In this document: positions 46,601 through 54,400 of the stretch, piece by piece
How positions within the stretch are numbered: the stretch's first letter is position 1
Layout: each line of letters opens with the position of its first letter
NCBI RefSeq assembly: GCF_932526225.1
Contig: NC_064042.1
Location: 16,176,751-16,240,750 of the forward strand
Direction: 5' to 3'
From: Nematostella vectensis
Lineage: Eukaryota > Cnidaria > Anthozoa > Actiniaria > Edwardsiidae
Length of the DNA stretch: 64,000 bases
Made by a program: the position numbers and the translations under genes
Notes under the pieces: generated by a model
The model's database searches: none
The model's input: the letters and a program-made list of their open reading frames with translations, nothing else
What the model was told of the DNA's origin: nothing

Positions 46601-48281
46601 ATGCTGTATGAGTCATTTCTCCTGCTGATGCAAGCTAGGAGCAGGGCCAGAAGGTTCTTTATAGACCTGTCACTATCTTCGTCATGACCCCAAGTCACCA
46701 ACCAAATGGTTGCATTCATTTATCATGCATATTAATGCATACTGTTATTGTTATTGCTTTTCTATTGTTTTCTGCTTTTGTTTTTATTCTAGATATTTTA
46801 ATCAATTCACTAGATTTGCCTACCGTAGATGTCTTTAGAATAAAATAGCCGACTTTGCACATATAAGCCACTGGCTTTCTTGACACTGTAAACTTATATT
46901 AATAAATACTTAAGTTATATGCAAAAAAGGTAGATTGAAAATTGATTTTTTTTAGTAAAATGGAATTAAACTTCAAATCATCACAATAATACAGGACATG
47001 ACATGCGTAAAGCAAGGGTTTTCCCATTGTATTTTGTATCATCACCTAGTGTCTTATTACCTGTCCGCTAATACAGGACATGACATGTATGTAGTAGTAT
47101 TTTGTATTATCACCTAGTGTCTTATTACCTGTCCGCTAATACAGGACATGACATGTATGTAGTAGTATTTTGTATTATCACCTAGTGTCTTATTACCTGT
47201 CCGCTAATACAGGACATGACATGTATGTAGTAGTATTTTGTATTATCACCTAGTGTCTTATTACCTGTCCGCTAATACAGGACATGACATGTATGTAGTA
47301 GTATTTTGTATTATCACCTAGTGTCTTATTACCTGTCCGCTAATACAGGACATGACATGTATGTAGTAGTATTTTGTATCATCACCTAGTGTCCTATTAC
47401 CTGTCCGCTAATACAGGACATGACATGTATGTAGTAGTATTTTGTATTATCACCTAGTGTCCTATTACCTGTCCGCTAATACAGGACATGACATGTATGT
47501 AGTAGTATTTTGTATTATCACCTAGTGTCTTATTACCTGTCCGCTAATACAGGACATGACATGTATGTAGTAGTATTTTGTATTATCACCTAGTGTCTTA
47601 TTACCTGTCCGCTAATACAGGACATGACATGTATGTAGTAGTATTTTGTATTATCACCTAGTGTCTTATTACCTGTCCGCTAATACAGGACATGACATGT
47701 ATGTAGTAGTATTTTGTATTATCACCTAGTGTCTTATTACCTGTCCATTGGCACGTAACGTGTGTTGTTTTCCTTCCTCCATTAACAATCCTCTCTTTAT
47801 CAACCGACATGACATGACTTTCGACGTGTTCATAGAATCGACTCGGGCAGTTAAACTGTAAATTACAGTCCATCCATTCGCATAGGAACTTTTCAGGGAC
47901 GTCCGGTACGAGATTACGACTAACAGCCTCCAATACACATTTATTAAATTTTCCGCTCTCTAAGCGAACCCGTCCTGTCGTTTTTAGCCTGGTGTGGACG
48001 ACGTGAAAAAGAAAGTGTCGTATGAGTTCGTCAGTGTCTTTGGGGTTAAGCCAGCCGCATTCCCTCCATGGGCACTCAAAATCTCTCGGGATCGGGTCAG
48101 TGCTATGTTGACTGGAGTATGAAGGCAGTAGTGTTCGTATGTGTCCCTCTACATGCGCCCTGAACTCAGAAAAACACGAATGTAACGAGAAGGTTTGCTC
48201 ACAGTCCCCCCATTCGCAAACAAGCTCGGCAATATCTTGGTCGTCCACTTCAGAAGAGCCTGTAGTCTTCTTTCTTGGCAT
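28685..48281 (-). CDS. HINFP: Histone H4 transcription factor, C2H2 zinc-finger protein
   Basis: Seven exons: 47741-48281, 46109-46261, 38466-38543, 37885-38005, 35283-35421, 30852-30976 and 28685-29228. All junctions are in phase; total 566 aa (human HINFP 517). There are about ten C2H2 or near-C2H2 fingers in the HINFP order. They include CEWGDC (residues 22-27, H43/H47), CEWMDC (134-139), CQWTGC spanning the exon 1-2 junction, [51 protein letters not shown], a finger spanning the exon 4-5 junction (CDVCDY then SC), and [17 protein letters not shown]. Diagnostic HINFP text follows: [30 protein letters not shown]. The C-terminal half is a long Glu/Ser-rich acidic region. HINFP binds histone H4 promoters at the G1/S transition. 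The ATG at 48281 is used; an upstream in-frame TTG is not a start. Introns hold arrays, a 3.2-kb inverted repeat and a complete LTR element. Divergent with PUS7L. Confidence 0.95.
29586..30133. mobile_element. Probable TA-flanked (pogo/Tigger-like) element interrupting the HINFP intron 6 array
   Basis: Array sequence (CTACAGCTTGTGTATAG) is found both before 29587 and after 30133, so about 550 bp appears inserted. The ends share AGTTCTC and CGACC in opposite orientation. The left part has repeated CTCTCGTAAGCGACCAGC-like text, reminiscent of pogo/Tigger ends (family knowledge, not a search). A 58-aa open frame from ATG 30072 to 29896 on the minus strand ([16 protein letters not shown]...) has no recognised domain. 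Boundaries are approximate. Confidence 0.4.
30117..30865 (-). repeat. 41-bp minisatellite built on the HINFP exon 6 donor
   Basis: The true junction on the minus strand is CACCCTAGATTCAG then GTACCATACACATGCTGTAG. It is followed by about 18 units of 41 bp, each repeating CACCCTAGATT(C/A)AG then GTAC(C/T)ATACACA and ending GTAGTTCAGG. Copies nearest the exon tend to keep TTCAG/GTACC; most distal ones read TTAAG/GTACT. The duplicated block thus has 14 nt of exon and 27 nt of intron. Confidence 0.9.
31090..34317. mobile_element. 3.2-kb element with about 1.04-kb terminal inverted repeats
   Basis: The left arm (31090-32126) and right arm (33266-34317) are reverse complements with few differences, for example CACGGCGCAGATCTGCGCGG and its complement in both. 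The outer ends read ATATAACAGTGATCAATTC. The central 1.1 kb is single-copy and contains the 3' end of an unrecognised spliced gene (32171-32791). No clear target duplication. The structure resembles foldback or MULE-type elements with long terminal repeats and captured DNA. It lies in HINFP intron 5. Confidence 0.75.
32171..32791 (+). CDS. Captured 3' end of an unrecognised gene, two exons
   Basis: The first exon starts after an AG acceptor near 32170 and reads [19 protein letters not shown], then [17 protein letters not shown] and a charged helix ([16 protein letters not shown]), to a donor GGG/GTAATT near 32403. The second exon begins at 32726 after a long polypyrimidine tract and encodes [20 protein letters not shown] plus K and stop, with a nuclear-localisation-like basic cluster. 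An AATAAA lies near 33190. I do not recognise the family. No start codon or upstream exons are present, so this is probably a fragment captured between the inverted repeats rather than a functional gene. Confidence 0.4.
34522..35133. mobile_element. 612-bp DNA transposon with CAGGGCTTC termini and 6-bp duplication
   Basis: Terminal repeats CAGGGCTTCTGGAATTACGC are perfect and inverted. CTAAGA occurs directly outside both ends (34516-34521 and 35134-35139). The interior repeats ATTACGCG(G/C)-type motifs many times in both orientations. The CAGGG start resembles hAT elements, but a 6-bp rather than 8-bp duplication argues against a simple hAT call. Non-coding; in HINFP intron 5. Confidence 0.7.
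35565..37862 (-). repeat. 49-bp minisatellite in HINFP intron 4
   Basis: About 47 copies of a unit containing AGTCAACTATCAGTTATTTG and TAGACTAGTAATGTTATACA. Copies at the low-coordinate edge are the most diverged (GTCGACTAT, ACACAAAACATC); central copies are almost identical. The high-coordinate edge begins about 20 nt inside the intron after the exon 4 donor (CTACAG/GTGGGC), so the donor itself is not part of the unit. Confidence 0.9.
38040..38465 (-). repeat. 19-20-bp minisatellite starting at the HINFP exon 3 donor
   Basis: On the minus strand the junction CACCATG/GTAAGCAAAA runs directly into CACCATTTGTTAAGCAGAA and then about 20 copies of AACA(A/C)CATTTATTAAGCAG. The first unit is the real splice site. 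In later units the GT has become TT or GTT, so donor function has decayed. The array fills almost the whole 460-bp intron. Confidence 0.8.
38566..39640. other. Part of HINFP intron 2 without a recognised gene
   Basis: No gene. A segment near 38697-38762 has splice-like borders on the minus strand and encodes a C.V.C...H-like stretch. It does not fit the HINFP alignment, because exons 2 and 3 already join without a gap. GACGTCA occurs near 38833. Confidence 0.35.
39646..40608. mobile_element. 963-bp TA-flanked DNA transposon (Tc1/mariner-like ends)
   Basis: The ends read CAGTACCGCTCTCGAACAT and, inverted, CAGTACCGCTCACGAACAT, each bounded by TA (39644-39645 and 40609-40610), as expected for Tc1/mariner-type insertion. 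Inside are a direct duplication of about 80 bp (GATCGCTTGATATTCTT near 40113 and 40244) and a block of TTCGCGAA-type repeats. No transposase. Confidence 0.65.
40340..40600. repeat. TTCGCGAA-rich direct and palindromic repeat block
   Basis: About 17-bp units GTTCGCGAATTTCGCGAAA repeat roughly ten times inside the TA-flanked element. Each TTCGCGAA is itself an 8-bp palindrome, so the block can pair with itself in many registers. Open frames across it in several frames reflect unit periodicity, not genes. Confidence 0.75.
40852..45362 (-). mobile_element. Complete Ty3/gypsy LTR retrotransposon
   Basis: Two 176-bp LTRs (40852-41027 and 45187-45362), identical on reading, enclose one long open frame on the minus strand. 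LTRs begin TGTTATAATA and end TTTTATTACA in element orientation. A 5-bp target duplication TTGAG flanks the element (40847-40851 and 45363-45367). A candidate primer-binding site, TGGTGTCAGAAGTGG, directly follows the upstream LTR, and a purine tract, GAGAAGGGAGA, precedes the downstream one. With identical LTRs and an uninterrupted frame, insertion is recent. It lies in HINFP intron 2, in the same orientation as HINFP. Confidence 0.95.
41074..45117 (-). CDS. Gag-Pol polyprotein of the Ty3/gypsy element
   Basis: One uninterrupted frame of 1347 aa; I choose ATGGCC at 45117 over an upstream in-frame TTG. Order: capsid-like Gag region; two Cys/His clusters, the second a CCHC knuckle ([14 protein letters not shown]); aspartic protease (ADTGAEATV); reverse transcriptase with [12 protein letters not shown] and catalytic IVDD; RNase H ([19 protein letters not shown]); integrase with an HHCC finger and a D-D-E core ([22 protein letters not shown]). 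Protease-RT-RNaseH-integrase is the Ty3/gypsy order. Gag and Pol share one frame, so no frameshift is needed. No envelope gene and no recognisable chromodomain. All key residues seem present, so it may be competent for transposition; this is inferred from sequence only. Confidence 0.95.
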   Translation of the reverse strand: MAESGGMYHRAPGPLVLDANASENWRKFLMQFEIYLVAKGKDDKGDKLKVNLLLNCAGPSAIEEYSHFVYTAGESNESYGDVCRKFHELCRGAKNVIYERLLFNLRNQKEGERIDNFVSELKRLSLNCDFGALRDSLIRDRIVGGVTSDELRGELLKKPDLTLQTAHDYCRTYEATELQKYKFVPQTVVPSKTVSVQPVQVKKEQPSCKFCGYRHSFAHPTRCPAFKRNCKICSKTGHFAKMCKNKQKKDPEVHVVEQEYDSSDSNETHTYFGYIEVGSVLQNQQPKKSLIKVMIAGKEVKLKADTGAEATVIPYNLYKSITNKPLKRVHQPLKGWLATKPIYPKGCVRLPTQYKDRKIDLLYLVVDGEFTPLLSCEACLDLEVLQFMDLTLLDSPSAQTSNIDLSREQSKSTTTLTSDPVLKDYLDCFSNKPGMLPNKVHLEVDSAVTPVIHAPRKIPVSMLDPTQQKLREMEEDGIIVKEEEHTPWVSSMLVIDKRKGKEKKSPPTKDNIRICIDPRDLNRALKRPHYPMATVEQVANKLTGAEIFSTLDACSGFWQLPVDEESSKLLTFNTPWGRYRFLRLPFGISSAPEIYQREMDRLFAGVPVEIIVDDFLIHGGNQCELDHKMIAVLKRSREIGLKFNPRKAKLRVPEVSYVGHLFTADGLKPDPEKVRAINEMPAPTDKDGILRFLGTVNYLDKFIEHKADLQGPISQLTRNDTAFVWETPQQHAFDKLKAVITSAPVLAYFDNTKETVLNVDASGTGLGAVILQDERPVAFGSKTLSPAETRYANIERELLAIVWGTEKFHTYVYGRRVVVETDHKPLEAIFKKPLNEAPPRLQRMLLKLTKYDLDVRYVPGKKQFISDCLSRAPVSDTKPVSEPEEMIGINLIDSLGVDSSTLQKFKEASNCDVTSQVVMEYVVKGWPAEKHQLDELAREYWSFREELSVEDGLLFKADRIIVPRSLRAEVLEEIHGAHMGENKSLSFAREYVFWPSMTAQIKDKISSCSICNAFRNQQPRETLLPREVPGLPWQVISTDIFEYAGHSYLLVTDLYSKYFEIELLRQTTANCVINNLKKIFARFGIPVEVLSDNGSQYSNTRNLFNSSHEFKKFADEWGFRHTTSSPEYPQSNGAAEKAVQTAKRILKKAAADNKDPFEGLLKYRNTPFDDLGVSPAQLLMSRRTRTQLPTHRRLLLPQPVDPNQVVKTLKHRQSVSKKYYDSHSHDLPPLQVGDKVRIRPNREAEWRKAEVLPRSYLLGDERGRVFRRNRRQIISTPNDQSMSTSPFVIPAIPQLPPESTNNPTQLSNNVTAPPTPPKSSERQHETTPMSTASGRVIKKPQRLIEHC
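45789..45863. repeat. Foldback hairpin (about 25-bp arms)
   Basis: TGAAATACTGTGACC and its complement GGTCACAGTATTTCA form near-perfect arms around a spacer of about 25 bp that itself contains a second partial copy of the motif. The outer flanks (TTATTTCCC, GGTAAATAA) also pair weakly. Confidence 0.55.
46262..47040. other. HINFP intron 1, part outside the array
   Basis: AT-rich sequence with no gene, repeat or element that I can identify. Confidence 0.35.
47055..47741 (-). repeat. 68-bp minisatellite built on the HINFP exon 1 donor
   Basis: On the minus strand, exon 1 ends AATGGACAG followed by GTAATAAGACACTAGG. The next unit ends in TTAGCGGACAG followed by the same GTAATAAGACACTAGG, and this recurs about 10 times at 68-bp spacing. 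Each unit therefore keeps the last 6 exon bases GGACAG and a full donor. Units differ by single bases (TATTATCACC or TATCATCACC). Confidence 0.9.
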
Positions 48282-48469
48282 TTTTATACAGTTAAGGTAT
48301 TCCTCCAACTACTTGCATCAGCAAATTCTACTGAATAAAGAGATCGCTCACAAATCCGAGTGTCAACTTCGAGAAAATCGCGCCATTATTGTTATGAGCC
48401 CGCGAATACCAAGCGGTTATGTGTAGCAGCTAGGTTGCCTGGCCTCCAGGTCTGTATCAGTGTTGGAAA
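48282..48469. promoter_or_regulatory. 188-bp divergent promoter between HINFP and PUS7L
   Basis: The two start codons face away from each other across only 188 bp, so both transcripts must start here or inside very short leaders. A CGCGCCATTATTG segment near 48379 offers a YY1-type core. No TATA box is obvious in either direction. Confidence 0.55.
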
Positions 48470-51400
48470 ATGAGCGCTGGATTCGGAATAGAATGTTTTA
48501 TTTCAAATCACGGCGGTTTCACAGGCAACATCAAGCAATTGTATCCTTTTACAAATAATTAGTCACAAGCAATTCACGATTTAATACCACACTCTTTAAA
48601 CGATAAATGGCAACGACCACCAATTTTGTTTAAATGAAGTATACTCTTCGACTTGGGGAGGGTCGCCCCCCCATTTATTTATTAATTTTATGAGATTTTT
48701 GAGAATCATCTCTTTCATCATAGCCCTCTACATGCTGACTGTCTCCCCTCCACCAAATCTGTATGAACTGACCTCAAAACAGGGGTTTTAAATCAATTTC
48801 CCAATTACAGTATTTTATACACATGGAAAAAATCAAATAGCATTAGCAGCTGAGCAAATGGAAAAGAAGAATTATATGTTGTGATAAGATGAAATCATGA
48901 TATTTACAAGAAAATTGCATTTTCCAATGAGATGTTTTCCATTAACTATTTCTGGTGATAGCCCTGAGGATTTCATTGTAACTGAGCTAGATGAGAATGG
49001 GGAACTAGTCACCTTGAAGTCAGATGAATGCTCTGCTTTGCCGTTACCACAGAATTCACAAACTTTGAAAGATCAACACACCATAACTTCAGTCAAAGGG
49101 GAGAAAGAACAAGACACTGAGAGACACTGTTTCAAGGTTATATACTGTACATATAGTACATATATACTGTACATCCTCGGGAACCCATGGCATAGTGGTC
49201 AGCATAACGAGACATAAAAACAAGGAGGGAGGGGTGAGAGTGAAAAAAGGACACTGATCTTGACACCCTTGGCTCCTGAGGATGGCTCATAGAATGACAG
49301 ACAGAATAATTCACATTACATATGTACTGTACATATAGTACATATACACCCTTGGCTCCTGAGGATGGCTCCTGAGGATGGCTCATAGAATGGCAGACAG
49401 AATAATTCACGGCAGACAGAATAATTCACATAAGACAAAGCACTCCTTTTCTTCCAAAGTCATTTTGTAAATCCACTTGATTTTCTGTTAAAATCTGCAT
49501 GATATTTAAGCTCAACACCCCCAGTCCATCAATCCTTTCACCCCCTCTCCCCCTTAAAACATGGGGTATGATAATAAACTTTTTTCAGATGATGATTAAT
49601 TAACTAATAACAATAAAATAACTGAAAACTTCTGACGCTGTGGTTATTTATTTGTCCATCTCACAGGTGGAGGAAGTTTCTTCTGCTGAAGCAATTACAA
49701 AAGCACAAGCCCTTCTTGCGGAGCTTGTTGGCAGGGACAAGTTGAAGGAGGTGAAGGAAAATCAAGGGGCGGAGATAATTCTAGGTATAACAGAGAGCAA
49801 ATTATTAAATGATTTTGAATAAAAAATTACCAAAAACTTAACAAAAAAAATGAGAGCTTGAATCCTTAAAAATTGTTTCAATTGAGACATACTTAAACCT
49901 GCAAAGTCATTGAGTTTCCCTTTGCTTTATGCACCCTTTAGTCCCCCTAGTTCTCTCTTCAATAATTCCTGGGTCCACTGTCTAGAAAATTGTTAAGATA
50001 ATGTTCTACTTTTAAGGCAATTTCAACAACAAAGATGACAGAGCTCTTGTACACCTCTACACACGGATGACTTTTCCAATGCTGAAGACATCAACACTAC
50101 AAATAGAGGTAGAGTAGTTACATGCAGTGGCAGTGAAAACCCTTAATGAGAGTGCTTACTAGTAATACACACACTCTTGATTTGGAATCTTGCTCTGTTG
50201 TGCCTTCCACAGCAGTATACAGTTGATTGGTTAAACGTTTTCGCACAATCGGCTTCGCAACTACGCAACAAGCTCACATATAGTAACCACCACTACTGTG
50301 TCTAGATCTGAAGTTATGCAGTGGCTAATAGATGGCGCTAGGCGCCTCAGTGGTTTTAACCACTGACACGACAATGTTTCGTCAATCGACTGTGATTGGT
50401 GGAAATCATACTAAGCCTTCAGGCAAGAATGTTTATATTTCAGAATGGGGAGCATGTTGTTGTTGTAAGGAAAGATCCTGTATATGAGGAACTGAAGAAA
50501 CAGCTTCAAAACAAAGAAGACACTGACCGGTAAAGTGAACTCATCAGTCAAAGTAACAATAGCCGACTTGCACATGACTTTTTTTGGTAGCAAACTTGTA
50601 CATGTTTTTTAGCTTTTAGTAGGGAATGTACAACTACAGCAATCAACTTATTCAGTCCTAACAACTAATGATACAGTCTAACCTGTAATATCACCTTGTT
50701 CATATACAGTCTAACATGTAATATCACCTTGCTCATGATAAGTCTAACATGTAATTTCACCTTGTTCGTGATATGGTCTAACCTGTGATATCACCTTGTT
50801 CATGATACAGTCTAACCTGTGATATCACCTTGTTCATGATACAGTCTAACCTGTAATATCACCTTGTTCATGATACAGTCTAACCTGTAATATCACCTTG
50901 TTCATGATACAGTCTAACCTGTGATATCACCTTGTTCATGATACAGTCTAACCTGTAATATCACCTTGTTCATGATACAGTCTAACCTGTGATATCACCT
51001 TGTTCATGATACAGTCTAACCTGTGATATCACCTTGTTCATGATACAGTCTAACCTGTAATATCACCTTGTTCATGATACAGTCTAACCTGTGATATCAC
51101 CTTGTTCATGATACAGTCTAACCTGTGATATCACCTTGTTCATGATACAGTCTAACCTGTAATATCACCTTGTTCATGATACAGTCTAACCTGTGATATC
51201 ACCTTGTTCATGATACAGTCTAACCTGTGATATCACCTTGTTCATGATACAGTCTAACCTGTAATATCACCTTGTTCATGATACAGTCTAACCTGTGATA
51301 TCACCTTGTTCATGATACAGTCTAACCTGTAATATCACCTTGTTCATGATACAGTCTAACCTGTGATATCACCTTGTTCATGATACAGTCTAACCTGTGA

Positions 51401-54400
51401 TATCACCTTGTTAATGATACAGTCTAACATGTAATATCACCTTTTTCTTGATATGGTCTAACCTGTAATAGCACCTTGTTCATGATACGGTCTAACCTGT
51501 GATATCACCTTGTTCATGATACAGTCTAACATGTAATATCACCTTGTTCATGATACAGTCTAACCTGTAATATCCACTTGTTCATGATACGGTCTAACCT
51601 GTCTAACCTGTCTGACCTGTTTAAACTTTAGGGTGTAGTTTATGAAGGAGAAACCTTTTCTAAGAACGCTATGAATAGGGAACTTGACATGGTATACGAA
51701 GTCTGCACCTTTTATACTGCAGGTCCTTTTGGCAGGGCGAACATCTAGAGGATGTTTTTGCTATTATTTATTCGCTATATTTAGCTAACAATAACAATTA
51801 ACTGTTTTGATTGGCTTTTGGCATGTTATTTTATTTATTAATTTGAGAATTTTTTCTAGATTTTTCAGATTTGCTCACTGCACCAACAAGCAGACAGTTT
51901 CTACTTGCAGTCTTTCCGTGACTAACGACAAAACATCCAGAACCCAGGTAGGTATTTCATATGCCTGGCGCATACACAGGGATGCACAGTGTGTACACAG
52001 GGGTACACAGGGATGCACACAAGGGTGTACACAGGGATGCACAGGGTGTGCACAAGGTGTACATAGGGTGTGACAGGGATGCACAGGGTGTACACCCCTC
52101 TAAAAGTCAATGCACAGGGTGTGCACAGGGGTGTACTCAGTGGTGCACAGGGTGTGCACCCCACTAAAAGTCAATGCACAGGGTGTACGCAGGGTGTGCA
52201 CAGGGGTGCACAGGGTGTGCACAGGGGTGCACAGGGTGTGCACAGGGGGGTGCACAGGGTGTACACAAGGTGTGCACAGGGTGTACACAGGGGTGCACTG
52301 GGTGTACACTGAGGTGCGCAGGGCTGCACCGGGTGTACACAGGGGTGCACAGGGTGTGCACAGGGATGCACAGGGTTTGCACAGGATGTACACAGGGGTG
52401 CACAGGGTGTGTACAGGGTGTGCGCAGGGTGTGCACAGGGGTGCACAGGGTGTACACAGGGGTACACAGGGATGCACAGGGTGTACGCAGGGGTGCACAG
52501 GGTGTGAACAGGGGTGCACAGGGTGTGCACAGGGTGTACACAGGGGTGCACAGAGGTGCACAGGGATGCACAGGGTGCGCACAGGGGTACACAGGGATGC
52601 ACATGGTGTGCACAGGGATGCACAGGGTGTGCACAGGGATGAACAAGGTGTACACAGGGGTGCACAGGGTGTGCACGGTGTACGCAGGGTGTGCACAGGG
52701 ATGCACAGGGTGTGCACAGGGATGCACAGGGTGTGCACAGGGATGCACAGGGTGTGCACAGGGGTACACAGATATGGACAGGGTGTACACAGGGGTGCAC
52801 AGGGTGTACACAGGGTGTGCTCAGGGGTGCACAGGGATGCACAGGGTGTGCACAGGGGTACACAGGGATGCACAGGGTGTACGCAGGGGTGCACAGGGTG
52901 TGCACAGGGATGTACAGGGTGTGCACAGGGATGCACAGGGGTGCACAGGGATGCACAGGGTGTGAACAGGGGTACACAGGGATGCACAGGGTGTACGCAG
53001 GGATGCACAGGGTGTTTACAGGGATGCACAGGGTGTACACAAGGGTACACAGGGATGCACAGGGTGTACACAGGGGTGCACAGGGTGTGCACAGGGTGTA
53101 TGCAGGGTGTGCGCAGGGTGTTCACAGGGGTGCACAGGGATGCACAGGGTGTACACAGGGGTGCACAGGGTGTGCACAGGGTGTACGCAGGGTGTGCGCA
53201 GGGTGTGCACAGGGTTGCACAGGGATGCACAAGGTGTGCACAGGGATGCACAGGGTGTGCACAGGGGTACACAGGGATGCACAGGGTGTGCACAGGGTGT
53301 ACGCAGGGTGTGCGCAGGGTGTGCACAGGGTTGCACAGGGTTCACAGGGTGTGCACAGGGTGTGCACAGGGGTGCACAGGGATGCACAAGGTGTGCACAG
53401 GGATGCACAGGGATGCACAAGGTGTACGCAGGGGTGCACAGGGTGTGCACAGGGGTGCAAAGGGTGTGCACAGGGTGTACGCAGGTTGTGCGCAGGGTGT
53501 GCACAGGGATGCACAGGGGTGCACAGGGATGCACAGGGTGTGCACAAGGGTACACAGGGATGCACAGGGTGTACGCAGGGGTGCACAGGGTGTGCACAGA
53601 GGTGCACAGGGATGCACAAGGTGTGCACAGGGATGCACAGGGTGTGCACAGGGGTACACAGGGATGCACAGGGTGTATGCAGGGGTGCACAGGGTGTGCA
53701 CAGGGGTGCACAGGGATGCACAGGGATGCACAGGGTGTGCACAGGGGTACACAGGGATGCACAGGGTGTACGCAGGGGTGCACAGTGTGTGCACAGGGTT
53801 GCACAGGGTGTGCACTGGGTTGCAAAGGAATGCACAGGGTGTACACAGGGATGCACAGGGGTGCACTGGGTGTACACAGGGATGCAAAGGGGTGCACAGG
53901 GATGCACAGGGTGTGCACAGGGTGTACGCAGGGGTGCACCGGGTGTACACAGGGTTGCACAGGGTGTGCACAGGGGTACACAGGTGTACACAGGGGTGCA
54001 CAGGGGTGCACTGGGTGTACACAGGGATGCAAAGGGGTGCACAGGGATGCACAAGGTGTGCACAGGGTGTACGCAGGGGTGCACCGGGTGTACACAGGGT
54101 TGCACAGGGTGTGCACAGGGTGTACGCAGGGTGTACACAGGGTGTGCACAGGGCGTACACAGGGTGTGCACAGGGCGTACACAGGGGTGCATTGGGTGTA
54201 CACAGGGATGCACAGGGTGTACGCAGGGGTGCACCGGGTGTACACAGGGTTGCACAGGGTGTGCACAGGGTGTACGCAGGGTGTACACAGGGTGTGCACA
54301 GGGCGTACACAGGGTGTGCACAGGGCGTACACAGGGGTGCATTGGGTGTACACAGGGATGCACAGGGTTACACAGGGGTGCACCGGGTGTACACAGGGTT

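Noticed and set aside
50444-51600. PUS7L intron 5 array as another donor-seeded case
   Set aside because: The unit contains CTAACCTGTAATATC, weakly like the exon end CTGACCGGTAAAGTG, but 130 bp separate them and the match is too poor to claim.
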